From contig CM046876.1 in NCBI GenBank assembly GCA_025667525.1, forward strand, positions 531,008,538 to 531,072,537: a stretch of DNA of 64,000 nt. The letters are read 5' to 3'. A model generated the notes under the pieces. It did not search any database. It was given only the letters and a program-made list of their open reading frames with translations, and was not told the origin of the DNA. This stretch comes from Glebionis coronaria (taxonomy: Eukaryota; Streptophyta; Magnoliopsida; Asterales; Asteraceae). Both the position numbers and the translations under genes were made by a program. Shown piece by piece: positions 1 through 8,233 of the stretch (position 1 is its first letter; each line of letters opens with the position of its first letter).

Positions 1-10
1 GGTTTAATAC

Positions 11-1675
11 TTGGAGCCTATCAATGCCAAGAGCACGGAATCAGGAGGACAACATGATACCAGTGGCACGTCAGGAACTGTTCACGAGATCTCTTTTGCT
101 GACACCGTACCCGTTTATGACGAAGAGCCGACAAACATGGTACAATGTAATGTTGTTTATGATGTATATGCTGATGATATGCCGCATATTGAGCATTCTG
201 AACCTAATTATGACAAACATGGGATGGAAAAGAGTGATAGCAATACCACTTCTGATTCATCCGATGTAAGTCATAATGGGGGAGAGATTGTTCAGAATGC
301 TAAACATCATGATAATTATCCTATAACTCCTTCATTGACTGCTTCTGATTCCAAGATTAAAGAGCTCGAAACGATCGTAGCTCGGCAATCAAAAGATCTT
401 GAGGATGCCAAACTTGAATTTTCTAAGAAAACGGACAAATTTGAAACATATTTTGAAAAACTTGAAAAAGCAAATGTTTTTCTTGAAAGAAAATTGGATC
501 AAAAAGTGTTAGATTCCAAAGCTGAAAAGGATAATCTTTTGAAACAAATTCAACTGCTTGAATCTAAGTTGGCATCCCAAGATAACTTGCTCAAAGAGAA
601 TGAGACTTTAAAAGCTCAAGTACAGGAAAAGGTCTTTGCTATAGCCGCGTTGAAAAACGAGTTAAGGAGAAATAGAGGACCTAGTGTGGACACTAAGCTT
701 GAAAAACCATCAATCTTGGGGAAACCGCCTACAAATCAGTTCGTCAGACAACTGATTGTCAGACAACCTACTGCATTTAGATCCGAGCGACCACAATCCT
801 CGAGACCGCGGTTTGCCTCCCAAGTTGATTTGGTTCACTTTCCTAGACCAGTCACTCCACCATCTAGGCCCTATGTGACCACAACAGCTTTAGCAAGACC
901 AAATCATATGATTGCCTCTAGTTTCTTTAAGACTAGTTCAAATGACGTTAGCCATAAATCTGATCTTAGGGAAGCTAAGCAAAAGACACATGTAAGAGAT
1001 AGCAATGTAAAACCTAGTCAGATGCCTTCTAGATTACCCAACACTGCTAACCGTAGCATGACGTCTTCTAGGAGCATCGATCAATCATCTAGGAATTACT
1101 CGGACATTAAATATGCTACTTGTAAAACATGTAGAAAATGTGTCTTTACGGCAAATCATGACTCCTGCATCAAAAAATTGCTTAATAAGGTGAACTCCCG
1201 TGCTAGACTTAAATCCCAGTGGGTTGCTAAAATCAAACCCGTTGGCAAAATGTGGCGCCCCACTGGTAGAACTTTCACTCTTGTAGGAAACGAGTGCCCT
1301 TTAACTAGGATAGTCTCCGATTCTACAAAGACTACTAGGGAGGAAATTGCAAAGGATGATACATCACTTAAGCCTGAACTTAAGATTTTCTATAAAAGGA
1401 AACGATTGCCAACTAAGACAAGTGAATCATCCCTTCAGGCCACCTCTGACACAAGAACAGAAAACCGTGAACCCCTACGTGCTTCTAAAATAGATATCGT
1501 TAATCCATGCAAAAGTATACAAACTCCTAATGAGAATGCAGGTACCAAAGTTGATGTTCCAAAAGAACGAAGCGGTCCAATCATTGTATACCGTTCAACT
1601 AAGGACACTCTTAGAGTTTGGTTGCTGAAGAAGCAGATATCGGAGAAACTAGTATCTCAGGGGATTCATGGTTAA
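11..1675 (+). CDS. Copia gag-type coiled-coil protein, 5' incomplete
   Basis: The reading frame is open from just after an in-frame TAA at 5-7 to TAA at 1673-1675. It has no ATG at its head; the first in-frame ATG is at 137, so the true start is either there or upstream of a break. Residues about 115-220 are charged and heptad-like (ELETIVARQSKDLEDAK onward, several leucine/lysine blocks), a predicted coiled coil. The middle is Ser/Arg/Pro-rich and basic, and residues about 370-395 have a Cys/His cluster (CKTCRKCVF then HDSC). I recognise the coiled coil plus CRKCV block from Asteraceae Copia polyproteins, where it lies between the gag zinc knuckle and the protease. No protease, integrase or RT follows. 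Likely a particle or RNA-binding component, by inference only. Confidence 0.6.
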   Translation: MEPINAKSTESGGQHDTSGTSGTVHEISFADTVPVYDEEPTNMVQCNVVYDVYADDMPHIEHSEPNYDKHGMEKSDSNTTSDSSDVSHNGGEIVQNAKHHDNYPITPSLTASDSKIKELETIVARQSKDLEDAKLEFSKKTDKFETYFEKLEKANVFLERKLDQKVLDSKAEKDNLLKQIQLLESKLASQDNLLKENETLKAQVQEKVFAIAALKNELRRNRGPSVDTKLEKPSILGKPPTNQFVRQLIVRQPTAFRSERPQSSRPRFASQVDLVHFPRPVTPPSRPYVTTTALARPNHMIASSFFKTSSNDVSHKSDLREAKQKTHVRDSNVKPSQMPSRLPNTANRSMTSSRSIDQSSRNYSDIKYATCKTCRKCVFTANHDSCIKKLLNKVNSRARLKSQWVAKIKPVGKMWRPTGRTFTLVGNECPLTRIVSDSTKTTREEIAKDDTSLKPELKIFYKRKRLPTKTSESSLQATSDTRTENREPLRASKIDIVNPCKSIQTPNENAGTKVDVPKERSGPIIVYRSTKDTLRVWLLKKQISEKLVSQGIHG

Positions 1676-1690
1676 AGCTTGCACAAGGAC

Positions 1691-2239
1691 TTACAGTCAC
1701 ATAACAGACTGTAACTCGATCCTCAAAGAAAGGAAAGTTTATCGCCGATGATAAACCTATCCTAACAACGAGAAATTAAGTTTTCTCGGGCATGAGCTTA
1801 TATCAAAAAACATTCGAAGTTTTTAAGCTCATGCACAATGACTTACAGTTAAATGTCAGACTGTAACTCGAACTTAAAATAAAGGAAAGTTTATCTTTTA
1901 TGATAACTTATCCTCTTAACGAGAAATTCACCTTTCTCGGTCATGAGCTTGTATTAAAACATTCGAAGTTTTAAGCTCATAAAGGAAAGTGTATATTTTA
2001 ACTAAGAGAACTTTTCCTCGTAACGAGAAATTAACCTTTCTCGGTCATGAGCTTTCCGTTAAAACAGTCAAAGTTTTCAAACTCATGAACACGACTTCTA
2101 AGTAGATGTCAGCTTAGGACTCGTCCTTCAGATAAAAGGAAAGTTTATCGCCGATGGTAACTTATCCTTAACAACGGGAAGTTCACAACTTCTCGGACTT
2201 GAGCTCGCTTTTAAGATATTCAACATCTTAAGCTCAAGT
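1691..2239 (+). repeat. Tandem imperfect repeat of multi-hairpin units (about 4 copies)
   Basis: Four units of roughly 100-150 bp follow the ORF. Each carries a series of inverted repeats: A (TTACAGTC 1691-1698 with GACTGTAA 1707-1714), B (GTTTATC 1737-1743 with GATAAAC 1750-1756), C (CGAGAAA 1769-1775 with TTTCTCG 1782-1788) and D (GCATGAGCTT 1790-1799 with AAGCTCATGC 1825-1834). Unit 2 repeats A, C and D at 1843, 1920 and 1943. Unit 3 has C and D at 2024 and 2046. Unit 4 has A, C and D at 2097, 2175 and 2197. In unit 4 both arms of D and of its inner stem have changed together. Confidence 0.7.
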
Positions 2240-2248
2240 AATTGTTTT

Positions 2249-2332
2249 TCAAAACTTTGAACACAATTTTTCGAGAATTTCTCAAAAGGTTTTTCTAAAT
2301 CTTTCAAAATTGTGTGTTCAAAAACGTTTTGA
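2249..2332 (+). repeat. Long hairpin after the multi-hairpin array
   Basis: TCAAAAC (2249-2255) pairs with GTTTTGA (2326-2332). Inside it TTGAACACAATTTT (2257-2270) pairs with the complementary stretch at 2306-2322, with a two-base bulge. Together they form a stem of about 21 pairs around a loop of about 35 bases. Confidence 0.6.
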
Positions 2333-2754
2333 TAAAACGAGCATGTCTTCTGGAATCGATAATATTTACGAACCTAGAAATGTCATTCAATAATGACACG
2401 GGGTTGTAAATAAAGTTCGAGCAGAAGTTCAAATGATTTTAAAACATGCTCAAAATGGTTTGCTATTATTTCAGATAGCAACCCGCTTTTCATAATCAAG
2501 TCAAGCATTTCACCGGAAAGCTTTGACTCAACAACGGGAATTAAGTTTCTCGGGGACGTGACGAGGTGACCAACATTCGTGAACAAGAACCATGTGAATC
2601 TTTCATATGATGTTCTCCATCATTCAGGTTCTACCTCGTAAATTGTTAATCTTGTGAATTCATTATCATATATGATCTTTGTACGTGATAAATACCTTAC
2701 ACTTGTGTTTAAAAGGTATTTAATTTACGTTTCAGCCCACCCTCATTAATTTGA

Positions 2755-2994
2755 GGGGGAGCTTGTGTAATTCATGAAGATAATTGGACTTGCATTTTTC
2801 TTCCCAAATTTTCTTAAAATGCTATTAAATCAATTGATATTAAAAACATCGATTGGGTTAATATTTTTAATATGGGGGAGAAAATGTGATTTAATATGGG
2901 ATATGATCAATCATAAATGGTTTGACTTAAAGTGATAGCTCATCCCGACATGTGCAAAATGTTTTCGGATATCGTGGCATATGTTAAGGGGGAG
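2755..2994 (+). promoter_or_regulatory. Three polypurine-tract-like GGGGGAG motifs
   Basis: GGGGGAG occurs at 2755-2761, 2874-2880 and 2988-2994, identical to the core of the two tracts that directly precede the LTR starts (4733-4739 and 4848-4854). Multiple PPT-like motifs upstream of the 3' LTR are a known trait of Sirevirus-type Copia elements. Whether these three prime plus-strand DNA synthesis is inference. Confidence 0.4.
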
Positions 2995-2999
2995 CAAAA

Positions 3000-3716
3000 T
3001 GGATTTGCACTTCAAAATGGATTTCATGGTGACATACACTTACCCAAAACATCTCTATTCACGACGGTGAAGATTGTGGTGACGTAAGGATGGTAGGATA
3101 GGTTAAAGTCCAATGATTTCTCTAGAACCGGAGGAATCTTCCCAAGGACATTCCATAGCTAGAAATAGTAGTCCTTAGGAAAGATGGAGAAAGATTGTGA
3201 ACGTAGCTGAATGCCGACCAAGTACTTAAGTTAGCACTGGAACAATCACAACAAGGTGCTAGTGATGACGTATTGGTAAGCATTGAAGGGGTTGAAGAAT
3301 GAAAAAGAATTGTAAAGATATAGGGTGTAAAGAAAGAAGCCCTCCTTACAACTTTAGGCAGAAACCGGGTCAATACATATGCTATTGAGATCATTTTTGT
3401 TAATGATTCTCGATATTGAAGAAAGACATCATGGACCCAGTGATGCAATGCACAACCCTTCCCAGCTAACTCAAATAACTCTCAAAAGGTATTTGTTTTA
3501 ATCACACGGAGATCAACACGTTATCTATTGGTTTATTCACTCCGAATAGACTGGTATTGAAAAGGTGGCACTCCTCTCCAGCCTCCGATCACTAAAAATC
3601 CAAAATGCACGATCGAGTCTAGAGCCATTTGAGATCATCAAATATCTCATTAGGACACGCTTTCATATTTCCTTGCTTCTTCACACACTGTGAAAAGTAA
3701 GAAAGATCTTAAGAGT
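3000..3716 (+). other. Non-coding interior of the left Copia-like element
   Basis: No convincing gene. A short minus-strand frame (3122-3448) has no recognisable domain, and its plus-strand counterpart has several stops. Decayed coding sequence is possible but I cannot assign it. Confidence 0.3.
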
Positions 3717-4111
3717 CCTACGCAAAATCTTCATGATCTTGCCTGAACATCCGAGTAATACGAAAGTATTTACAATGAAGATGGAAATCCTTCTTGAGCG
3801 AATATCAAAAAGCTCATGGTAGGTGACTTGTGCGATTCTTTATGAATCAAACTTGTGATAACTGGAAAGCAACAGTGGTTTAATTCTTAAATGAATTTAA
3901 ACACGTTCCAGGCCTCTACGCAATATCTTAATGGTCTTGCCAGAACATTCAGAGTAATACTATTAAGTATTTACAGTGACGAATGGAAATCCTTCTAGTG
4001 TTAACATCAAACAGCACTTGGTAGGTAACTTGCAAGATTCTATATGAATCAAGCTAGTGACAACTGGAAAGCAACGATGGTGCGGTTCTTAATTGAACTT
4101 CACTTGTTCCA
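3717..4111 (+). repeat. Two tandem imperfect 200-bp units with hairpins
   Basis: Unit 1 (3717-3912) and unit 2 (3914-4111) share the order CTACGCAA.ATCTT, GAGTAATAC, ATGGAAATCCTTCT, GATTC/GAATC hairpin, AACTGGAAAGCAAC and CACTTGTTCCAGG-like end. The hairpin arms vary between units: GTTTAATTC with GAATTTAAAC in unit 1 (3878-3902), and GTTC with GAAC in unit 2 (4085-4098). Confidence 0.65.
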
Positions 4112-4714
4112 GGAACATGAATTGACGGCTTCAAATCATACGGATAATATTATCCAAATGATCCACTCTTTACGTTCGCAGTCAGCTTTGGACGGTCGAG
4201 TAAAGAGAACGGGTTTACCCGCGAAATCTTGTCAAGGAGGTTCTTTATTGAAACTACCTGCCACAAGTACGATATTTAATATCGTCCAACGGTCTTCACA
4301 GACCGGAGGTAAAATGCTACCGAATTAGAATGAAATGTTCAAGGCCATTTCATCCGTGTATATTGTTTTGTTGCTAACTGTCTTATGCAGCGTAACAAGA
4401 AGGTGGCATTGCGGTGTACAATCCAGAAGAAGTCGTCACCACATGCTTATACTACATACAAATAGTACTTCAACAAATTCAAGAAAGCCTGAAGGTCAAG
4501 TCTTCCGCTGTATCAAACTCTGAAGCTTTCAAGAATTTAAAAGTATAAGTATGTGGAACATGAAGTCACAAAGAGGCAAATATCACAAGTGAAGAATGCA
4601 CAAGGTCAAGGCAAGGAAACATGCTCAAGACTAAAGTCAAAGATCACATCAAGCATATTCACAAGAACAAGATCGTAGACTCAAGCATAGATGCTAGGTT
4701 TAAGATTTTGTAAA
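4112..4714 (+). other. Non-coding region before the polypurine tract
   Basis: No domain-bearing ORF. The short open frames at 4044-4328 and 4335-4523 have no recognisable composition or motif. From about 4560 the sequence is A/G-rich and low in complexity. Confidence 0.3.
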
Positions 4715-4903
4715 AAGATGTGACCTCCCTTAGGGGGAGATTGTTGGAAATACGTTTTTCCCAATAAAGTCTCGGTCACATCTTAGTTAGTATAGATAAC
4801 GAGTTATAGACTATTTAGAACTTTGTTTCTTGGAGCGACCTCCCTTAGGGGGAGATTGTTAGAAATACGTTTTTACGTATTTATGAAGGATCGGTCGCTC
4901 CAA
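4715..4903 (+). repeat. Duplicated PPT/LTR-start junction, each copy inside an 11-bp stem
   Basis: The block GACCTCCCTTAGGGGGAGAT + TGTT(G/A)GAAATACG occurs twice, 115 bp apart. In copy 1, AAGATGTGACC (4715-4725) pairs with GGTCACATCTT (4774-4784). In copy 2, TTGGAGCGACC (4830-4840) pairs with GGTCGCTCCAA (4893-4903). The arms differ between copies at several positions, yet both stems are perfect. CTCCC next to the purine tract can also pair with its GGGAG. Confidence 0.75.
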
Positions 4904-5240
4904 CGATAATTATGTAATGGGCTCGTGATCTACTTAATTAGTGTATAGTCCATATAGCCCACATGTAGGGTGGGCTATATATATCCTCTCCTAGTATGTT
5001 AGGAGGGGTTGTTGATTTGTCATTTCACTTAATCATTATTCCATTTTCACTTTCTCTCTCTAACTTTCTCCCTTCTCTCCTTTCTCTCTCTAATCCCTCA
5101 TCTCATTCCTTCATCTTCTTTATATTTATCAATCAATCAACCATATTAATCCATCAAATCCATCACATAGAATAGGCCAATGATTTCGTAGACCTTCAGT
5201 TACAATATTGCAGCGATGGAGGCTAGAGAGATATACACAC
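4742..5240 (+). repeat. 3' LTR of the left Copia-like element (right end uncertain)
   Basis: It starts TGTTGGAAATACG (4742), with a second start TGTTAGAAATACG (4857) after a repeated purine tract. A TATA-like CTATATATAT lies near 4974 and a CT-rich leader follows at 5040-5110. The partner LTR is outside the window, so the terminal CA and target duplication cannot be fixed. Confidence 0.5.
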
Positions 5241-5249
5241 AAATATAGC

Positions 5250-6780
5250 TTCAACCTCAAAATTGTGTTAGAAAATGTTCATAGAATTAATTACTACGTA
5301 TATCATTTGAAAATGAAATTGACACATAGAAATTGTTATCCAAACCAATCATAATTATTTGATGCATACCGACGGTAAAGGAAGTGAATATAAAGATGCG
5401 ATATGACGAAAATTAAATCTTTGAAATACCGTACTAAAGAATATTTACGGGTACGACAATTGAACCAAATTTTATTCTTGAGACACATTTAAATATAGTT
5501 TATAAAGATCATAAAGAGGTTAAATCAAAATGGAAAAAGAAGGTATGTTTTAGCGCATTAGTTGTCCTATTACTACCATATTTGTTATGGGACACTAAAA
5601 AGAGAACAAAAAGGCAGCTACCTCTAGTGACATCAACATGCGACATTGTAGACGATGTGGTGCCTGCACAAACAGCGACAACAGCAAAAAGTGACTGACA
5701 GAACGCGAAGCTATCTAAAAAAGGAGAGAACAAAAACACGGGTACATGTAGTGTAAATGCTACCACGTTGGCGGAACCAAGTATCATAAGGACTATCCGA
5801 CACAGCTGTACTGTTAACATTTGGGAGAACAGTCGGCACACTACGTACACTGGAATTCTGAAAATCTAATGCAACTGGAAGGGTTCCAACATTGAAACTA
5901 CATGCTGCACAACCATCACAACGCGCCTATGCGGGGAGGAACCGCGAATTCGCAAAGTCTAGGACACCACTACCAACTCCACTGGGCACGAAACCCGAAG
6001 GGACAGAGCTACAGAAAACATTCTGGGTGCGCGACTGTAACAGCGTATGTAAACTTTGTTGACCTAATTGTGGCAGCACATGTGGGCCTCCAACTACATC
6101 AACTATTTGAGAACCCAAAGTTTCTAAAACATGTTGGTCCTCTAATGCAAATACCCTAGGCTGTTCAGGCATGTTCCAAACCTATAACCCACCCAGAGGC
6201 AATATGGATGCACAAACAATACATCTACCAAAATTAAGAAGGCAGCAAGAATTTGGGCATCAAGTAAAGGGAAGACTAAACCAAGAGAGCATGACAATAG
6301 CAGCGAAGACAGAAATGGCAATGGGCAGAAACCAACGGGAAAAACCAAAAGGCAAAAATATTGGGACAATATAAACATTGGCAACAATAATTGGGGCAAC
6401 AACCAAAGCAAATCATGGAAGGGATAGTAATGAAAACCAAAAACAACATCAGCCTAGTCCAAAGATGAAAACAATGAAAAAAAAAGATATCGAAAAGGCA
6501 CAAATTACCTAATTGCAATTTTAAACAGCAGTAGGTAATCCTCCTCTAGTCTACCAAAAAAAGCCCAAAAAAAACAATTAGTCGAAAAAAATCATGTAAG
6601 AATTATAATGCGCATCAGCAATTGGAAAAAGAAAATAAAAAGTGACACAAAAGAATGAGCCAAACCCTAATTGAAGAAACCAAATCTAACCTTTTCATTG
6701 AGATCGAAAAAATTTTGTGGCAAAAGAAAGATAAATAAATCATATACATGGGTAGAGAGAATTCGAAACAGGTGGCAAAC
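5250..6780. other. Unassigned flank, possible decayed transposase-like coding
   Basis: No intact gene. On the plus strand, 5635-5665 reads as a CxxC-type cluster (CRRCGAC) and about 5754-5800 reads CKCYHVGGTKYHKDYP, reminiscent of degenerate zinc knuckles in Mutator/FAR1-like or gag proteins, separated by stops. 6280-6420 reads as an Asn/Gly/Lys-rich low-complexity frame ending at stops. On the minus strand, 5927-6172 is open but unrecognised. TSD copy CAAAC at 6776-6780 ends the region. Confidence 0.25.
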
Positions 6781-7245
6781 TGTTGGGTCTACTAGATGTA
6801 GATCTTGCAGCCTGTCAGGACCGGTGAATGACTTCTGTAATCACAAGTCAAATCACAAAGAGACTCTATACACAATATGAATGTAGAATATAAATATAAT
6901 TAAGAAGAACAGAATAACTATAAAGACTTGATCCTTTCTAAGGATTTCTAATATTGATAATGACTAGAACTACGTTTTGTGAAGGTGTGTCTAACCCTTC
7001 TGCCTAAGGTTCCTTTTATATTACAAGGAAACCCTAATACAACATTAAAGAAAACGTGTAAAACTGATATGCATATCCTTTCCTAACATATCTCATGCAT
7101 ATCCTAACAGAATATTAAGTAAATAATAAAGTTTGACTTCGACTAGGACCAGGAGCAGGACTTGCTCCTACTACGACTAGGACCAGGAGGAACTACATAC
7201 CTCCTAGTCTACCTATTACATATAACTATTACAATGGTCCTAACA
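6781..7245 (-). repeat. 3' LTR of the Copia element
   Basis: Same length (465 bp) as the copy at 30880-31344, with TG...CA ends. It is preceded on the minus strand by the purine tract TTTAGGGGAGGAT (about 7246-7258). Confidence 0.93.
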
Positions 7246-7260
7246 ATCCTCCCCTAAACT
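7246..7260 (-). promoter_or_regulatory. Polypurine tract of the Copia element
   Basis: Minus-strand AGTTTAGGGGAGGAT lies immediately upstream of the 3' LTR, the normal place for plus-strand DNA priming. Confidence 0.75.
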
Positions 7261-7439
7261 TGAATTTGACCTGTTGAGTTCAAGTTTCTCGGAATACGTG
7301 CAAAGAAAGCCCGAGGATTGTATCAGCAAAACAAATAGCAGCATCAACAAGATAAGAATCAGAGTAACAGCCGCAACATGAAACACTAGAAGCTTCTCCA
7401 AAGCTTGTAACAAATCAGCATCGTGTTGAATCTTTTCAG

Positions 7440-7960
7440 CAACATGAGCAGATTGGATGAGCCTTTACCAAGTAGCTGCTCGCTCTTGGGCTAGCTAGTC
7501 ATTCTGGTGGAATACGCATCACCTTGGGAGACTAGAACCCAGCCCAACTCTTAGAACGTGAATCAATGGTGAGTGGGAGTACCCTGATGATTTTAGGCAA
7601 ACCATCACAGCCGTCAACGGATTTGATGCGTCTTTACCAGAAGCCGTACCCCTCTAGACTCGCCAACTCTTAGCAATGAAGCATCGGTGAGTTGAACACC
7701 CTATAGCTTTAAGCAAGCTATTACAGCTATCAACGGATTTGATAAGATCTTTACCAAGAGCCGTACCCCCTTGGATTAGCCACTTTTCAGTCTAAGACTA
7801 TGGCAAGTGAAAACCATCCAGTTTTGGGTAACCTGGCAACCATCAACGGATTTGAGAATCGCACCAGGAGCCGTACCCTCAAGGTGAATCAACTTTTTCT
7901 TGTCGATTAGACATGGTAAGTTGAGAACCATTTGTTGTGTGGACCACGTCCAACACCAAG
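7440..7960 (-). repeat. Tandem 115-bp imperfect repeats with varying hairpins in the Copia 3' region
   Basis: About four units share CAACGGATTTGA (7614, 7730, 7842) and AGCCGTACC (7642, 7759, 7869), with spacing near 112-117 bp. Each unit has an arm pair that changes sequence but stays complementary: CAACTC/GAGTTG (7674-7694), CACTT/AAGTG (7781-7809), TCAACTT/AAGTTGA (7889-7924). A second pair does the same: TGATG/CATCA (7585-7607), ATAGCTT/AAGCTAT (7703-7721), CCAG/CTGG (7818-7836). Confidence 0.65.
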
Positions 7961-8039
7961 TGAAACCAAGTACCAGGACAAGCTCAAACCAGGAACCACA
8001 TTGTGAAACAGCCAAGGGATATTATGTACAAGTATAAAA

Positions 8040-8233
8040 GCTAAACTGTGTTTAAAGTATAAGCAGATATTATATAAAAAGTATATATATATTTTTTTAT
8101 TTTTTTTTATATAATTTTTTTTTTAAACTATAAAGAATGAAATTCACCAATCACTGTACATATTGGTGAAAAGAATAAAAATAAGAACAAATGAACAAAA
8201 ATACAAAGCATAAACACTTACAACCCAATCACC
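8040..8233 (-). other. AT-rich spacer with poly(T) and poly(A)
   Basis: Low-complexity AT sequence (8070-8140) between the hairpin repeats and the end of the extra ORF. No gene seen. Confidence 0.5.

Larger units (their letters stand above)
1..5240 (+). mobile_element. 3' portion of a Copia-like LTR retrotransposon
   Basis: The window opens inside this element. Seen: a plus-strand gag-type ORF, about 3 kb without long ORFs, purine tracts GGGGGAGA directly before TGTTGGAAATACG (4742) and TGTTAGAAATACG (4857), and then an AT-rich LTR-like stretch with a TATA-type sequence near 4974. Order and strand fit ORF, polypurine tract, 3' LTR. No integrase or reverse transcriptase is present here, so the element is either a derivative or has its pol elsewhere. 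The right end is uncertain because the partner LTR is outside the window; I place it near 5240. Confidence 0.6.

Noticed and set aside
3122..3448. 108-codon minus-strand ORF
   Set aside because: No recognisable motif, in the non-coding part of the left Copia-like element; likely chance.
5635..5800. Zinc-knuckle-like CRRCGAC and CYHVGGTKYHKDYP
   Set aside because: Key Cys/His positions are missing and stops intervene; too weak to call a transposase or gag gene.
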